DNA of 64,000 bases from Secundilactobacillus mixtipabuli. Lineage in GTDB: Bacteria; Bacillota; Bacilli; Lactobacillales; Lactobacillaceae. Location: positions 124,001-188,000 of the forward strand of contig NZ_BCMF01000002.1 of NCBI RefSeq assembly GCF_002217925.1, written 5' to 3'. Made by a program: the position numbers and the translations under genes. The stretch's first letter is position 1; each line of letters opens with the position of its first letter. The notes beneath the pieces were generated by a model that had not been told where the DNA came from, ran no database searches, and saw only the letters and a program-made list of their open reading frames with translations. Below, in pieces: positions 36,431-44,470 of this stretch.

Positions 36431-37048
36431 CTATTCCCCTGACTCCCATTTATACGTTTTTGCTAATAGAACGGGAACCGAATACACTTTATCATATATT
36501 TTTTTATTATCCGGCCGGAAATGAACAGAAGAATAACTAAACCGTTTTTGACCATCTAAGATACCTGACACAGTTAAATAGTCTCCCGGATTCACGTTTA
36601 AGTCAGCATGTAGTTTAACACTACTTGGCGCATCGACCTTTAGTAAAACGACATTTTGCGGCTGTCTGCCGATTCCACCCTGCAGCCAAATATAGGTCCA
36701 TTTATTAGTGTTATCCATTGAGTCAGCCTGCATCACCGTACCCTGCCAGCTCCAGGCTGTCCCATTATATTTTCTAGGATTATTAACGATTGCTCGAGGT
36801 GAAATCTCTTTACCTGGTTTGGTCTCTCCCGCAAATTCAATCTCGTCTTCATCTGCTTGCTTAAAAAGTTTCATCGGCGTGTTTGCACTTGAATACACTC
36901 TTAGTTTTCCCTGAGACTTTTTGATGCCGGATGAACTGGTAGCGTTGGGACCTGGCTTAGCAACACTTACACTTGACCTAGCGCACCCACTTAAAGCCAA
37001 GAACGTTGTGATAACACCTAATTGTAAAATACCACCATATTTTTGCAT
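36431..37048 (-). CDS. Lipoprotein of unknown function
   Basis: This 205-aa protein has a lipobox (FLALSGC, Cys22) after a hydrophobic signal. It continues with a Ser/Lys linker and a beta-rich C-terminal domain (about 85-175) containing WSWQGTVMQ, YIWLQGG and GDYLTVSGIL. That pattern suggests an OB-fold-like module, as in some extracytoplasmic binding lipoproteins; this is inference. The ATG follows AAGGGGGG. It is monocistronic. Confidence 0.75.
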   Translation of the reverse strand: MQKYGGILQLGVITTFLALSGCARSSVSVAKPGPNATSSSGIKKSQGKLRVYSSANTPMKLFKQADEDEIEFAGETKPGKEISPRAIVNNPRKYNGTAWSWQGTVMQADSMDNTNKWTYIWLQGGIGRQPQNVVLLKVDAPSSVKLHADLNVNPGDYLTVSGILDGQKRFSYSSVHFRPDNKKIYDKVYSVPVLLAKTYKWESGE

Positions 37049-37132
37049 ATACGAATTCCCCCCTTTTTAACCATCGATAAATCAAGTAGGATTTATGACA
37101 TATTCTTCCTTGAAAGCATCACAGTAACATGC

Positions 37133-38101
37133 CTATGGCAAACTAATCAGCAAACGCGTCTTTACCTGCGGATCCATCACCATTTGATGTGCTGAGGCTG
37201 CTTCACTTAAAGACAGCCGTTTAAATGCCGGTGCTTGTAGCACATCCGCGTGTGCCAGTAACCATTCATCCGCCTGCGTCAAACTTTCTAAGCTTGCATG
37301 ACTGATGACAAATCCACGCAACCGTTGTTCAGCCATGTAGAATTGAGGCAAATTAAAAGTAGCTGCAGGCTTTGGAGAGGCTGCAATCAGGATGATCTGA
37401 CCACCTACTGCCAGCTGATCTAAATTAAGTTGAAGTGGGACTTGTCCTGAGGTATCGACGATGGCATCAACCGGTTGGGAAAGCTGTTGCTCCCACCCTT
37501 CAGCATAGTCAATAACTTCAGCGCCCAAAGCAGTTAAGGCTGAAAAATCGCGTGGGTTAGCCGTTGCCATCACACGAAGTCCAGCAATCTTTGCGCACTG
37601 AATCAGCAAGCGGCCGACATGCCCTGCACCGCCTTCAATCAATAGCGTCTGTTCCGGTTTAAGTTTCAAAAGTTGCGTGACAATAATGGCTGCGGTCGCA
37701 CCAGGATGAACTAGTGCTAGCCAACCACTGGGGTCGCTTATTGGCATTGGAAAAAGCCGTGTTTCCGGAATAGCGGCAAACTGGCCCGTAATGCCTTGGC
37801 GACCACCATAACCCATACTGTTCGTCCACACGCGATCACCAACGTGAAAAGCATGAACTTGCGTGCCCGTCTTTACGACGGTGCCCCAAGCATCTCGCCC
37901 AATAATTTGCTGCGAGTTGCTTGGTGTCTGAAAAGCACCGGAGCGGACGTAGGCATCAACCCGATCAACCGCTGCCTCTTGAATCTTCACGAGAACATCA
38001 GTCGGACCGATTGCCGGCACAGGTAACTGCCCCACTTGAATTTGATTGATATCGCCCGTGTGTGTGAAATAAGCGGCTTTCATCATCTGATCCTCGTTCA
38101 T
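37133..38101 (-). CDS. MDR-family quinone oxidoreductase-like protein
   Basis: This medium-chain dehydrogenase/reductase of about 322 aa is of the zinc-free QOR type. It has a GroES-like N-terminal domain (VLVKIQEAAVDRVDAYVRSG) and a nucleotide-binding domain with LIEGGAGHVGRLLIQ. No zinc-ligand cluster is seen, so NADPH-dependent reduction of a quinone or enone is the likely reaction. The start is ambiguous: ATG at 38101, or a later ATG pair near 38086. The 300 bp upstream carry a long hairpin belonging to another gene. Confidence 0.85.
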   Translation of the reverse strand: MNEDQMMKAAYFTHTGDINQIQVGQLPVPAIGPTDVLVKIQEAAVDRVDAYVRSGAFQTPSNSQQIIGRDAWGTVVKTGTQVHAFHVGDRVWTNSMGYGGRQGITGQFAAIPETRLFPMPISDPSGWLALVHPGATAAIIVTQLLKLKPEQTLLIEGGAGHVGRLLIQCAKIAGLRVMATANPRDFSALTALGAEVIDYAEGWEQQLSQPVDAIVDTSGQVPLQLNLDQLAVGGQIILIAASPKPAATFNLPQFYMAEQRLRGFVISHASLESLTQADEWLLAHADVLQAPAFKRLSLSEAASAHQMVMDPQVKTRLLISLP

Positions 38102-38342
38102 CAATCATTCATCCTCTCCTAAATACTTCCCATTTTTTCTTCTATGTCAGTTCTACTCACAAAATTCCGATAGCTAGTGTGACTCGTTGATACTATTGTA
38201 CTCACTAGAATGAGGAAACGTAAGCATAATTTTTTCCGGAGAACAGACACCACAGCGGGTAAAAAATCCGGAAAACTCAGAACCCGTTTTGATTCAGTCA
38301 CTGCTAGTTCCGAAACTTTTCATACCTTAATGAGAACAGTAA

Positions 38343-38394
38343 AATAGGGCCACTTTGTTGAAATACTTTCAGTACTTCAGCAAGGTGGCCCTAT
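38343..38394 (-). terminator. Long hairpin, probable terminator of the Cys-rich peptide gene
   Basis: Arms of 25 bp (38343-38367 and 38370-38394, with three G-U/A-C type differences and a short loop) lie 27 bp beyond the stop of the minus-strand small ORF. ATTTTA follows on that strand. The remaining 38105-38342 shows no gene. Confidence 0.65.
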
Positions 38395-38421
38395 TCTCAC
38401 AAATTACCACGATTTAGACCT

Positions 38422-38556
38422 TTAAAACTGACCGACAACTGTGGCAATGCAAATATAGAGCAATATAATTACAGCAACAACCGCTATAATTGCAGCGAGA
38501 CAACTATTAAAGCAATCAGCGCAGCCCTCAGCATCTTCGCCCAATTTGATCATCAT
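38422..38556 (-). CDS. Cys-rich small membrane peptide (44 aa)
   Basis: A short ORF starts at ATG-ATG behind GAGAGGGG. The N-terminal part EDAEGCADCFNSCLAA carries three cysteines in CxxCxxxC spacing (C12, C15, C19). One long hydrophobic helix (about 20-42) with a fourth Cys follows, and it ends GQF. Ribosome site, length and following hairpin all support a real gene. I do not know a family for it. The spacing could coordinate a metal or allow palmitoyl-like or disulfide chemistry at the membrane, which is speculation. Confidence 0.6.
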   Translation of the reverse strand: MMIKLGEDAEGCADCFNSCLAAIIAVVAVIILLYICIATVVGQF

Positions 38557-38768
38557 TTACCCCTCTCGGAAGCTTATTATGACGCGTTTTCAGATGGATT
38601 TACGGATAATTTTCTTGAAAGTCCTGTTCATATCTACAGACTTAATATTATAGCGCTATAAATACCTACTAACAACACTATTTACAGCTTGTAAATTGAG
38701 TAGACTAATGTCGCTAATAATAGAAAAATTAAATCTAATTATCTCCTGCTTGTATTTGTAACTTATAC

Positions 38769-38852
38769 AAAAGCCGACCCTCTCAGATCAGCTCTGTGCC
38801 GCATTGTTCTCTTAAGGGGCTAATGGGAATCGGGTAGGTTTAGAGCATCCTA
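38769..38852 (-). repeat. tRNA-3'-end-like + terminator repeat, copy 1
   Basis: Read on the minus strand it comprises ACCCGATTCCCATTAGCCCCT (like a tRNA T-arm and acceptor end), a linker AAGAGAACAATGCGG, and the terminator AGCTGATC-tgagag-GGTCGGCT-TTT. The linker and terminator are almost identical to copy 2. The T-loop is not canonical and no 5' tRNA half exists, so this is not a working tRNA. The rest of 38557-38878 holds nothing else I recognise. Confidence 0.7.
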
Positions 38853-38878
38853 TAGTGACAAGTCATTCATCGACGTTT

Positions 38879-39262
38879 CTAATACATCAGTGGTACCAAA
38901 TATTGATTAGCAAACGCCTCTGCATCAGCATGACTAGGATGATTTTCATCATCAACTTCGGGATGATATTTGATCAGACTGTCATCCACATTGAAAAGCC
39001 GCTGTCGGCCCTTAACAGGGAATGGTTCAATAGCACGTACATGATCAAGCAGCCAAGCATACTGACGATCACCCAACTTTTTAACGTCTTTGACCCGTAC
39101 CACCACAATGGCATGACCGGGTATAGTTTCCGGTATCTTCTGCGCGGTGGCACAGATTAACAAATCACCACGGTACTTCGTCGACCAGCTGCGATACTCG
39201 ACGGTTTTGTCACCGGCCAGCACGTCCCAAGCATAGTCGGCTCTCAGCGATAAAGCTTTCAT
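38879..39262 (-). CDS. ASCH-domain protein
   Basis: This 127-aa protein has the ASCH (ASC-1 homology, PUA-like beta-barrel) signature from its start: KALSLRADYAWDVLAGDKTVEYRSW, then KYRGDLLICAT and the later VVVRVKDVKKL. ASCH proteins bind RNA or modified nucleosides, and some small bacterial ones are N4-acetylcytidine amidohydrolases. The specific role here is unknown. It is monocistronic, transcribed leftwards between two tRNA-like repeats. Confidence 0.85.
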   Translation of the reverse strand: MKALSLRADYAWDVLAGDKTVEYRSWSTKYRGDLLICATAQKIPETIPGHAIVVVRVKDVKKLGDRQYAWLLDHVRAIEPFPVKGRQRLFNVDDSLIKYHPEVDDENHPSHADAEAFANQYLVPLMY

Positions 39263-39418
39263 AATTTCACTTCATTTCATCAAAGATTTACAGCGTCATC
39301 ATGGCATAAAATCTATGGTATATCAACGTTTTCGAATGTTTAATTATTTGGAAAAATGGTTGCATTCATATCAGAAAAATTGATACATTTAATATGAATG
39401 AATATTTAAGATAAAGGA

Positions 39419-39790
39419 ATGATGTCAAAGATGACTCAAATCAAGGGTAACCCCATTTTAGAAAAAGAAGCTGAAAAGAATCAGGTCATGAATGCCGAAC
39501 GTGAACAGGCATTGACTCAAGAACTTGAAAAAGTTCATTCAGAGTTAGCCTATACTAAAGCAGAAGAGTTCAACAGAGACTTGAAAGCCTGCCACGTTGA
39601 CTTATACGCCAGAACTTATACCAAAGATGGTAAGGCAGATCCTAAATTACAGGCATACGTGGACCGCTTTTTCGGCAAAGTTACTCAGGATCTAGATCAC
39701 GATGAAATGCTGTTACTCAGAGACTGTATTGTCAGTGCTTTTGAGGCTGGCGGTAAGGGCTTGAAACAAACTTGGACTAGGGCTGAATAA
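39419..39790 (+). CDS. Coiled-coil hypothetical protein
   Basis: This protein has about 123 aa, or 119 if translation starts at 39431, which sits at a better distance from AAGGA. Residues about 15-55 form a strongly charged heptad-like helix rich in Glu/Lys. The C-terminal half contains YVDRFFGKVTQDLDHDEM and CIVSAFEAGG. I do not recognise a family. It is monocistronic with a good terminator, inside the scar-rich accessory region. Confidence 0.68.
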   Translation: MMSKMTQIKGNPILEKEAEKNQVMNAEREQALTQELEKVHSELAYTKAEEFNRDLKACHVDLYARTYTKDGKADPKLQAYVDRFFGKVTQDLDHDEMLLLRDCIVSAFEAGGKGLKQTWTRAE

Positions 39791-39820
39791 AACTTGTTCG
39801 TGTGCCACATTTGCCACATA

Positions 39821-39859
39821 AAAAAGTGGCTTTGGAAAAATAACCAAAGCCGCTTTTTT
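39821..39859 (+). terminator. Terminator of the coiled-coil protein gene
   Basis: AAAAAGTGGCTTTGG (39821-39835) pairs with 39844 onwards (one mismatch), followed by TTTTTT. Confidence 0.88.
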
Positions 39860-39909
39860 AATGTCTATTAATTCATTAATGTTACCTCTTGATAAGTACT
39901 GATGTTACT

Positions 39910-40170
39910 AAAAAGCCGACCCTCTCAGGTCAGCTCTGCACCGCATTGTTCTCTTATGCGGGTACCCAACAATTCAATCACAGGGAGATTGAATTTTATC
40001 ACTTATTACCTGCTATTCCTTATCTACTACATATGCTACGAATTTTCGAGTTTGCGCTTCAAATATCATATGTAATCAGAATCTAAAATTGAAATGTTTA
40101 AAGCTTATAAAAGCATTTATAATTTTATAAAATTTATCGCAAAAAGATTCTATATAATCAGCAAATTCTC
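39910..40170 (-). repeat. tRNA-like + terminator repeat, copy 2, with AT-rich extension
   Basis: On the minus strand, the end is the terminator AGCTGACC-tgagag-GGTCGGCT-TTTT, preceded by the AAGAGAACAATGCGG linker of copy 1 and a GGGTACCCGC segment. Before that lies a stem-loop TTCAATC-tccctgt-GATTGAA standing where copy 3 has a tRNA anticodon arm. The following AT-rich ~170 bp (39991-40170) are homologous to 42844-43034, for example GTAAT.A.AATCTAAAA.TGAAA and ATTTATAATTT. Copies 2 and 3 flank the adhesin gene in direct orientation. 40171-40430 shows no gene. Confidence 0.7.
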
Positions 40171-40460
40171 GACATTTTGCAAATACCTGCTTTAACGTTA
40201 AGCTGTTATTTGCATTCATGGACTCAATAGATTATGTAACAATAAAGTGTATTCTTGCCTTTAATGTCAATTTTCCTCTCTGAATTCCTATCATCTTATA
40301 CTTATAGTTCTATCAACTACTGTGATTTGTACAATTAATGTAAGATGTGAGGACAAAAATTAGACATAGTAAAACCCCTATTGTATTACATATTATCAAA
40401 AATGTGATATTATTACATTGTATAACAAATATTGAATTGAATGATTAGTGGGGATTCAAT

Positions 40461-40475
40461 TTTGTTGTCAACAAA
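40461..40475 (+). promoter_or_regulatory. Palindrome in the leader of the seventh adhesin
   Basis: The perfect inverted repeat TTTGTTG-T-CAACAAA ends 6 bp before the ribosome site GGAGGAG. It could be an operator or an RNA hairpin affecting translation. A TGTGATATTAT -10-like element lies about 50 bp upstream, similar to that of the second lectin gene. Confidence 0.4.
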
Positions 40476-40496
40476 GTTCATGGAGGAGTGAATGAT

Positions 40497-42581
40497 ATGA
40501 TTAAGCAAAGCTCAAATGTCAGAACTAATAGTCAATTTGGCAAGTATAAGTCTAGTAAACTGTGGCTCACAATGGGGGTAACTTCAGTTGCTTTAGGTGT
40601 CACTACATTTGCTGCTAATCCAATTGGTTTAAACGCAAAAGCTGATACAGCAGATAATACCAGTCAAACAACCGCATCAAGCACTGCGTTAGCTGGAAAT
40701 AGTACTACATTAAGGACAAGCAATTCTGCACCAACTGCTGCTGATACAGGCTCCGAAAAAGATACTCCAGCTGCTAATACACCCAGAAAGCAATCAGCTG
40801 AATTAGCAAAGGCTACACCTGCTAAGCCGGCCACTGGTACCAGTGCAACAGCTTCCGAAGATTCCAGCGCACCTGCAACAACTACGATGGTTCCTGAGAA
40901 TGTCAAACCAGCAGCTAAGGAAGCGGAGCAACCATCAGAAACTAAAGTTACCAATTTAGGTGATGCAACTTCAGATGAAATTGCGAACGCTAAAGCAAAA
41001 GCAGCAACAGATTTTGATCAAACTGGTGTAGCACAGACTGTTACGGCTGTTAGCCCAGCTTCCGTGGTTAAAAATACTTATACAGTTCTATTTAGGTCTT
41101 CCTATAGTACTATTGCAGGCCAGTCGACTCTCGACTTGACTGAAGATGAATTTAATAATGGCACTTATGCTAAGCCGGAGTTAGCCGGATATTACACGAT
41201 TAACACTAAATCCGAAAAGGGTCTTCAAGGAGCACAAGTCGAAATTGGTGGTAACCTATATCCTGGTACGTATATCGAAGCTAACGTTGTTCCCTTAAGC
41301 AGTCTGATGACCGTTAACATCCAGTATAGTATTGGAGAGCCAGCATCGGTACGAATGACGGTCGGTGACTTTGTAAATTATAAATATACTTCTGGTGATG
41401 TTGTTGATCAAAATCTTCACCTCTCTCTCTTGGGAGATCATTTTCCAGGTTTTGATGTAACTAAGGTTACTACTAGCATTCAGCCTACTCTTGGTATTTG
41501 GGGCTCATTAATGGGAAAAATGCAAGTTGACGTGCAATCCAAGTACAGCGACGCAGAATCGTTCCGTTCAGCATACTTTATTGGTAATAATTTAGTCTCC
41601 AAAGGTATGGGAACAACTGATTATTTCACCATACAAACCCCACTAGTACAAATTCCAAATATTTTGGACACCCTTTCTATAATTAACGGAATTGTTCCTG
41701 ATGCAACCCTAAACTTAGATAACAGTAAAATAACGTTTACAAAAGATGGTGTCTCTAAAGATCTTACTTTTAACGATTATTTCAAGCAGGTCCTTGGCGT
41801 TGACTTGTCTGCTTCAGATGCTGAATTAAAGGCCGTTGAGCAAAAGACAGAAACTCGGGTAGCTAATGCTGATTCTTTGTCTAAGATTTATATTTCAAAG
41901 ATAACCGCTAATGGTGCTCTTGAACAAGCTTATGAGAAAGCTATCAAAACACATAACCCGTTAGACGTATATGATTTCTTAGCCCGTGCTAGTGTCGCAT
42001 TTTCGACAGACACCATGCAGGTTGGTGGTAAAACATCTGACTGGTACACTCAGTACGCAATGGAGCAAAGTAAAACAGCAGTCGGCGAACCGGTCAGCGT
42101 TAATCCAAGTGATTACTATGATAATAGTAAAAATAATGGTAGCAACCCTCCTACTGATCATCCAACTAATCCTAACAAGGATAATGGTGGTGGCAATCCA
42201 ACTACAGATCAACCAACGCCTCCTACCACGAATAATGAGGTACCATCAAACACAAATGCGGTACCAAGTAATAACTCATCAAATGGTAACGCAGTGACTA
42301 ATACTGAAAAGACAAGTAACAATAGTACGCAGAATAGGCCTTCTAATCGAGAAAGTGAAAATGGTACAGTTGAGAAAAATACTGTGAAAAACGGCAATGC
42401 AAGTACATTACCAGCATCTAACCAAGTAGAACAAGAAGCTAACCATGCTGTCAATGCTCAAAAGCTTCCACAGACACATGAAGCTTCAGACCGTATGGCA
42501 ATGACTGTTGGCAGTATTTTACTAACACTCGCCGCTGGGTTACTTGGTCTAGGCTTCAAACGTCGTAAACAGACTAAGTAG
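40497..42581 (+). CDS. LPXTG-anchored surface protein with unrecognised passenger domain
   Basis: This is a 694-aa protein. The ATG sits ten bases after GGAGG; an in-frame GTG three codons earlier overlaps the ribosome site. The signal FGKYKSSKLW (14-23) is a diverged KxYKxGKxW in which Ser replaces Gly. The shared module TKVTNLGDAT..TDFDQTGVAQTVT is at about 149-182. The passenger region (about 190-545) is not DUF285, lectin or MucBP as far as I can see. An Asn/Gly/Pro/Thr-rich wall region follows, with LPQTHE at 657. It lies between two copies of a direct repeat and may have arrived as a cassette. Function is unknown. Confidence 0.85.
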   Translation: MIKQSSNVRTNSQFGKYKSSKLWLTMGVTSVALGVTTFAANPIGLNAKADTADNTSQTTASSTALAGNSTTLRTSNSAPTAADTGSEKDTPAANTPRKQSAELAKATPAKPATGTSATASEDSSAPATTTMVPENVKPAAKEAEQPSETKVTNLGDATSDEIANAKAKAATDFDQTGVAQTVTAVSPASVVKNTYTVLFRSSYSTIAGQSTLDLTEDEFNNGTYAKPELAGYYTINTKSEKGLQGAQVEIGGNLYPGTYIEANVVPLSSLMTVNIQYSIGEPASVRMTVGDFVNYKYTSGDVVDQNLHLSLLGDHFPGFDVTKVTTSIQPTLGIWGSLMGKMQVDVQSKYSDAESFRSAYFIGNNLVSKGMGTTDYFTIQTPLVQIPNILDTLSIINGIVPDATLNLDNSKITFTKDGVSKDLTFNDYFKQVLGVDLSASDAELKAVEQKTETRVANADSLSKIYISKITANGALEQAYEKAIKTHNPLDVYDFLARASVAFSTDTMQVGGKTSDWYTQYAMEQSKTAVGEPVSVNPSDYYDNSKNNGSNPPTDHPTNPNKDNGGGNPTTDQPTPPTTNNEVPSNTNAVPSNNSSNGNAVTNTEKTSNNSTQNRPSNRESENGTVEKNTVKNGNASTLPASNQVEQEANHAVNAQKLPQTHEASDRMAMTVGSILLTLAAGLLGLGFKRRKQTK

Positions 42582-42650
42582 TATATTAATATGCTTAATG
42601 TCACGCATGATCAGATAAACAGTTGTATTAAATGATTCAATCAATTAATG

Positions 42651-42685
42651 TACCCCCAAAGTTTTTACAACTTTGGGGGTATTTT
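42651..42685 (+). terminator. Terminator of the seventh adhesin (CCCCAAAGT family)
   Basis: TACCCCCAAAGTT (42651-42663) pairs perfectly with AACTTTGGGGGTA (42669-42681), followed by TTTT. Confidence 0.9.
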
Positions 42686-42697
42686 GTTGGAAACAAA

Positions 42698-42748
42698 CTA
42701 TTCATGGCGTTTTCTACGTCTCAAACCAAACAATGCAAAACTTACAGT
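42698..42748 (-). pseudogene. Remnant of an LPXTG protein C-terminus
   Basis: On the minus strand, about 17 codons read SFTVSFALFGLRRRKRHE and then stop, exactly like the membrane helix end and basic tail of the adhesins here (compare LLSLFGLKRK). The frame is cut at 42748 where repeat copy 3 begins, so the rest of the gene is gone. It is best read as the tail of an adhesin gene truncated by recombination at the repeat. Confidence 0.55.
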
Positions 42749-43040
42749 AAAAGAGCCAACCCTCTCGGATTAACTCAAAATCAATACTTATAAATTTAAG
42801 CGGGTAACGGGAATCGGATCCGCGACTCAAGCTTGGGAAGCTTGAATTTTAACAAGAATTGTCTATTATTCCTTATATACCAAGGATTTCTGAAATTGTA
42901 TATTGAAATTTGTATGTAATTTTGTATGTAATAAAAATCTAAAAGTGAAAGGTTTATGGCTTCCAAAAATATTTATAATTTGCGATTCTATAAAATCTTT
43001 CACAAAAATGTTGCTACATACTCAGTAGATTATCAATCAT
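42749..43040 (-). repeat. tRNA-like + terminator repeat, copy 3, with AT-rich extension
   Basis: On the minus strand it ends in the terminator-like AGTTAATCC-gaga-GGGTTGGCT-CTTTT, homologous to copies 1 and 2. A tRNA-like 3' half precedes it. The AT-rich arm 42844-43034 matches copy 2's arm. Inside it, TTTGTATGTAAT occurs twice in perfect tandem (42909-42932), reminiscent of arm-type integrase-binding repeats found beside phage attachment sites. Confidence 0.7.
42799..42845 (-). pseudogene. tRNA-Gly(CCC)-like 3' half
   Basis: The minus strand reads an anticodon arm CAAGC-TTCCCAA-GCTTG (anticodon CCC with T33 and A37), then a variable region, a T-arm CGGA-TCCGATT-CCCG and an acceptor strand TTACCCGC plus T. 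The T-loop has C where the invariant T55 should be, and the upstream D-arm and 5' acceptor strand are missing or unrecognisable. It is not a functional tRNA but the kind of 3' fragment left by integration into a tRNA gene. Confidence 0.6.
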
Positions 43041-43902
43041 TCTACAGATGCAGAAAATATTAATTAGCATAATTCAATATTATCACGTTGATCTACTCTT
43101 CATATTCATTTGGCATTGAGCTTAGATTAGCTTATCCATCTTAAAAAAATCCAAAAATTGTTATGCACTATGTGAAAGAATACTGCTTGCTGAGTTATAC
43201 GAGCAATCAAGGCAGAATACTCTCTTGGCAAGGATTTTCTGAATCATGCCGATAAAACTTTTTAAGAGGTACTTGGGGTGTATCAAATGACGAAAAAATG
43301 TATCAAATCAGTTTAAATTAATTACTAACTGACAAAATTTGCGAAATCAGTAAGAATAACGTTATCTAAACCAATATTAGTAACTCTAACTATACACAAC
43401 TAGTTACAAAATATTTACAATACTCACTAGATAATTCCTTAGTCTTGATGTTGCAGATTTCATCAACTGGCACAAATTTTCTAGGTTTCGAAGCAATAAT
43501 ACCATCGTAATAGTCTGTATCTCAATTCTTTTATTTTTCAGGGCAAACCACTTGATTTGGACGTAGGCCAGATATTAGTATTGTCAAACCTCCTGCCAAA
43601 GTATCCTAGTTTAGTCTACAATAATTAAGAGAAAAAGCATACACCAATATTTAGTTTTGAACACCATAGAAACCCTCTGAAGTCAGTAAATACACTATTT
43701 GAATTCATCCACTACCCAAAGGTATCATGATAATTTCGCTTCTGTTATCGTACAGGACGGAAGCAATCATATTATTTTTGTCCCACGAAAGCCCAATTTC
43801 TCAAGAAAAATTGAAATACCTAAAAGCTGCAACTCATTTGACAACTCAGGGAATAATTCTATACTCAACTCAACGATTATTCATTTAAAGGGGAAACATG
43901 TC
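43041..43902. other. Gene-poor stretch with no supported gene
   Basis: These 860 bp are AT-rich and have no ORF with a ribosome site. A 43-codon open stretch on the minus strand (43390-43521) reads like protein but has no start codon. The last 200 bp form the upstream region of the TetR gene. Confidence 0.6.
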
Positions 43903-44469
43903 ATGGATACCAAAAATCAAATTTTAAAAGCAGCATATAAACTTTTCCAGGAAAAATCATACGATGAAACTAGTGTGACTGATATCTGTGATGCCTGCCA
44001 TCTCACCAAACCGGCGTTTTATTATCATTTTGCCGCTAAATCCGATTTATTACTGTCGTTTTATAAATCAACTGTCGAAAAACTCGTATTAACCATCGAC
44101 GTTTCGGATACGAACTACTGGCGTCAACTAGTCATGTGTTTTGTGCATTTAGCTCAGGCCGAAAACAAACTAGGCGCTGATATCATCAGCAAAGTTTTTA
44201 TCGCCAACTTAGCGCAAAACCAGCATACATTTGATTTTAATGACTCATTCAAAAACACCTGTGTAACGTTAATCACAAAGGCACAGGAATCTAAACAAAT
44301 TAAAGCCACTCAGGATCCAACTGAATTGTTCTACACAGCTTCATATATTTTTACTGGCTACGACGTGATGTGGGCGATTGAACGTGAAGAGAGTACCCGT
44401 ATTAATGGCTTAATATCGTCGTTTAGCAATCTGTTTAATGTATCTGAAGAAGCTGAATTCACACTGTAA
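43903..44469 (+). CDS. TetR-family transcriptional regulator
   Basis: This is a 188-aa protein starting at the ATG behind AAAGGGGAAAC; 68 in-frame upstream codons look non-coding. The N-terminal HTH (about 5-50) has TSVTDICDACHLTKPAFYYHFAAK. The C-terminal ligand domain is all-helical and variable. It precedes, on the same strand, an alcohol dehydrogenase and an FMN/FAD reductase and probably controls them. The ligand is unknown. Confidence 0.88.
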   Translation: MDTKNQILKAAYKLFQEKSYDETSVTDICDACHLTKPAFYYHFAAKSDLLLSFYKSTVEKLVLTIDVSDTNYWRQLVMCFVHLAQAENKLGADIISKVFIANLAQNQHTFDFNDSFKNTCVTLITKAQESKQIKATQDPTELFYTASYIFTGYDVMWAIEREESTRINGLISSFSNLFNVSEEAEFTL

Positions 44470-44470
44470 G

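Noticed and set aside
38119-38301. A 60-aa minus-strand ORF upstream of the quinone reductase
   Set aside because: No ribosome site and no protein-like features; it lies in the promoter region of the reductase.
38769-40000. T-box riboswitches (tRNA-like sequence followed by a terminator)
   Set aside because: There is no T-box consensus (AGGGTGGNACCGCG) and no downstream amino-acid gene on the minus strand; the tRNA resemblance is to the tRNA itself, not to a specifier loop.
42799-42870. A functional tRNA-Gly gene
   Set aside because: The 5' acceptor strand and D-arm are not found and T55 is mutated, so it was recorded as a tRNA-like fragment instead.
43390-43521. A 43-codon protein-like open stretch on the minus strand (contains SKPRKFVPVDEI)
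   Set aside because: It has no start codon or ribosome site and a stop lies directly upstream. It may be a gene relic, but I could not assign it, so it is only noted in the intergenic entry.
43699-43902. N-terminal extension of the TetR gene
   Set aside because: The 68 upstream codons are not TetR-like; AAAGGGG precedes the ATG at 43903.
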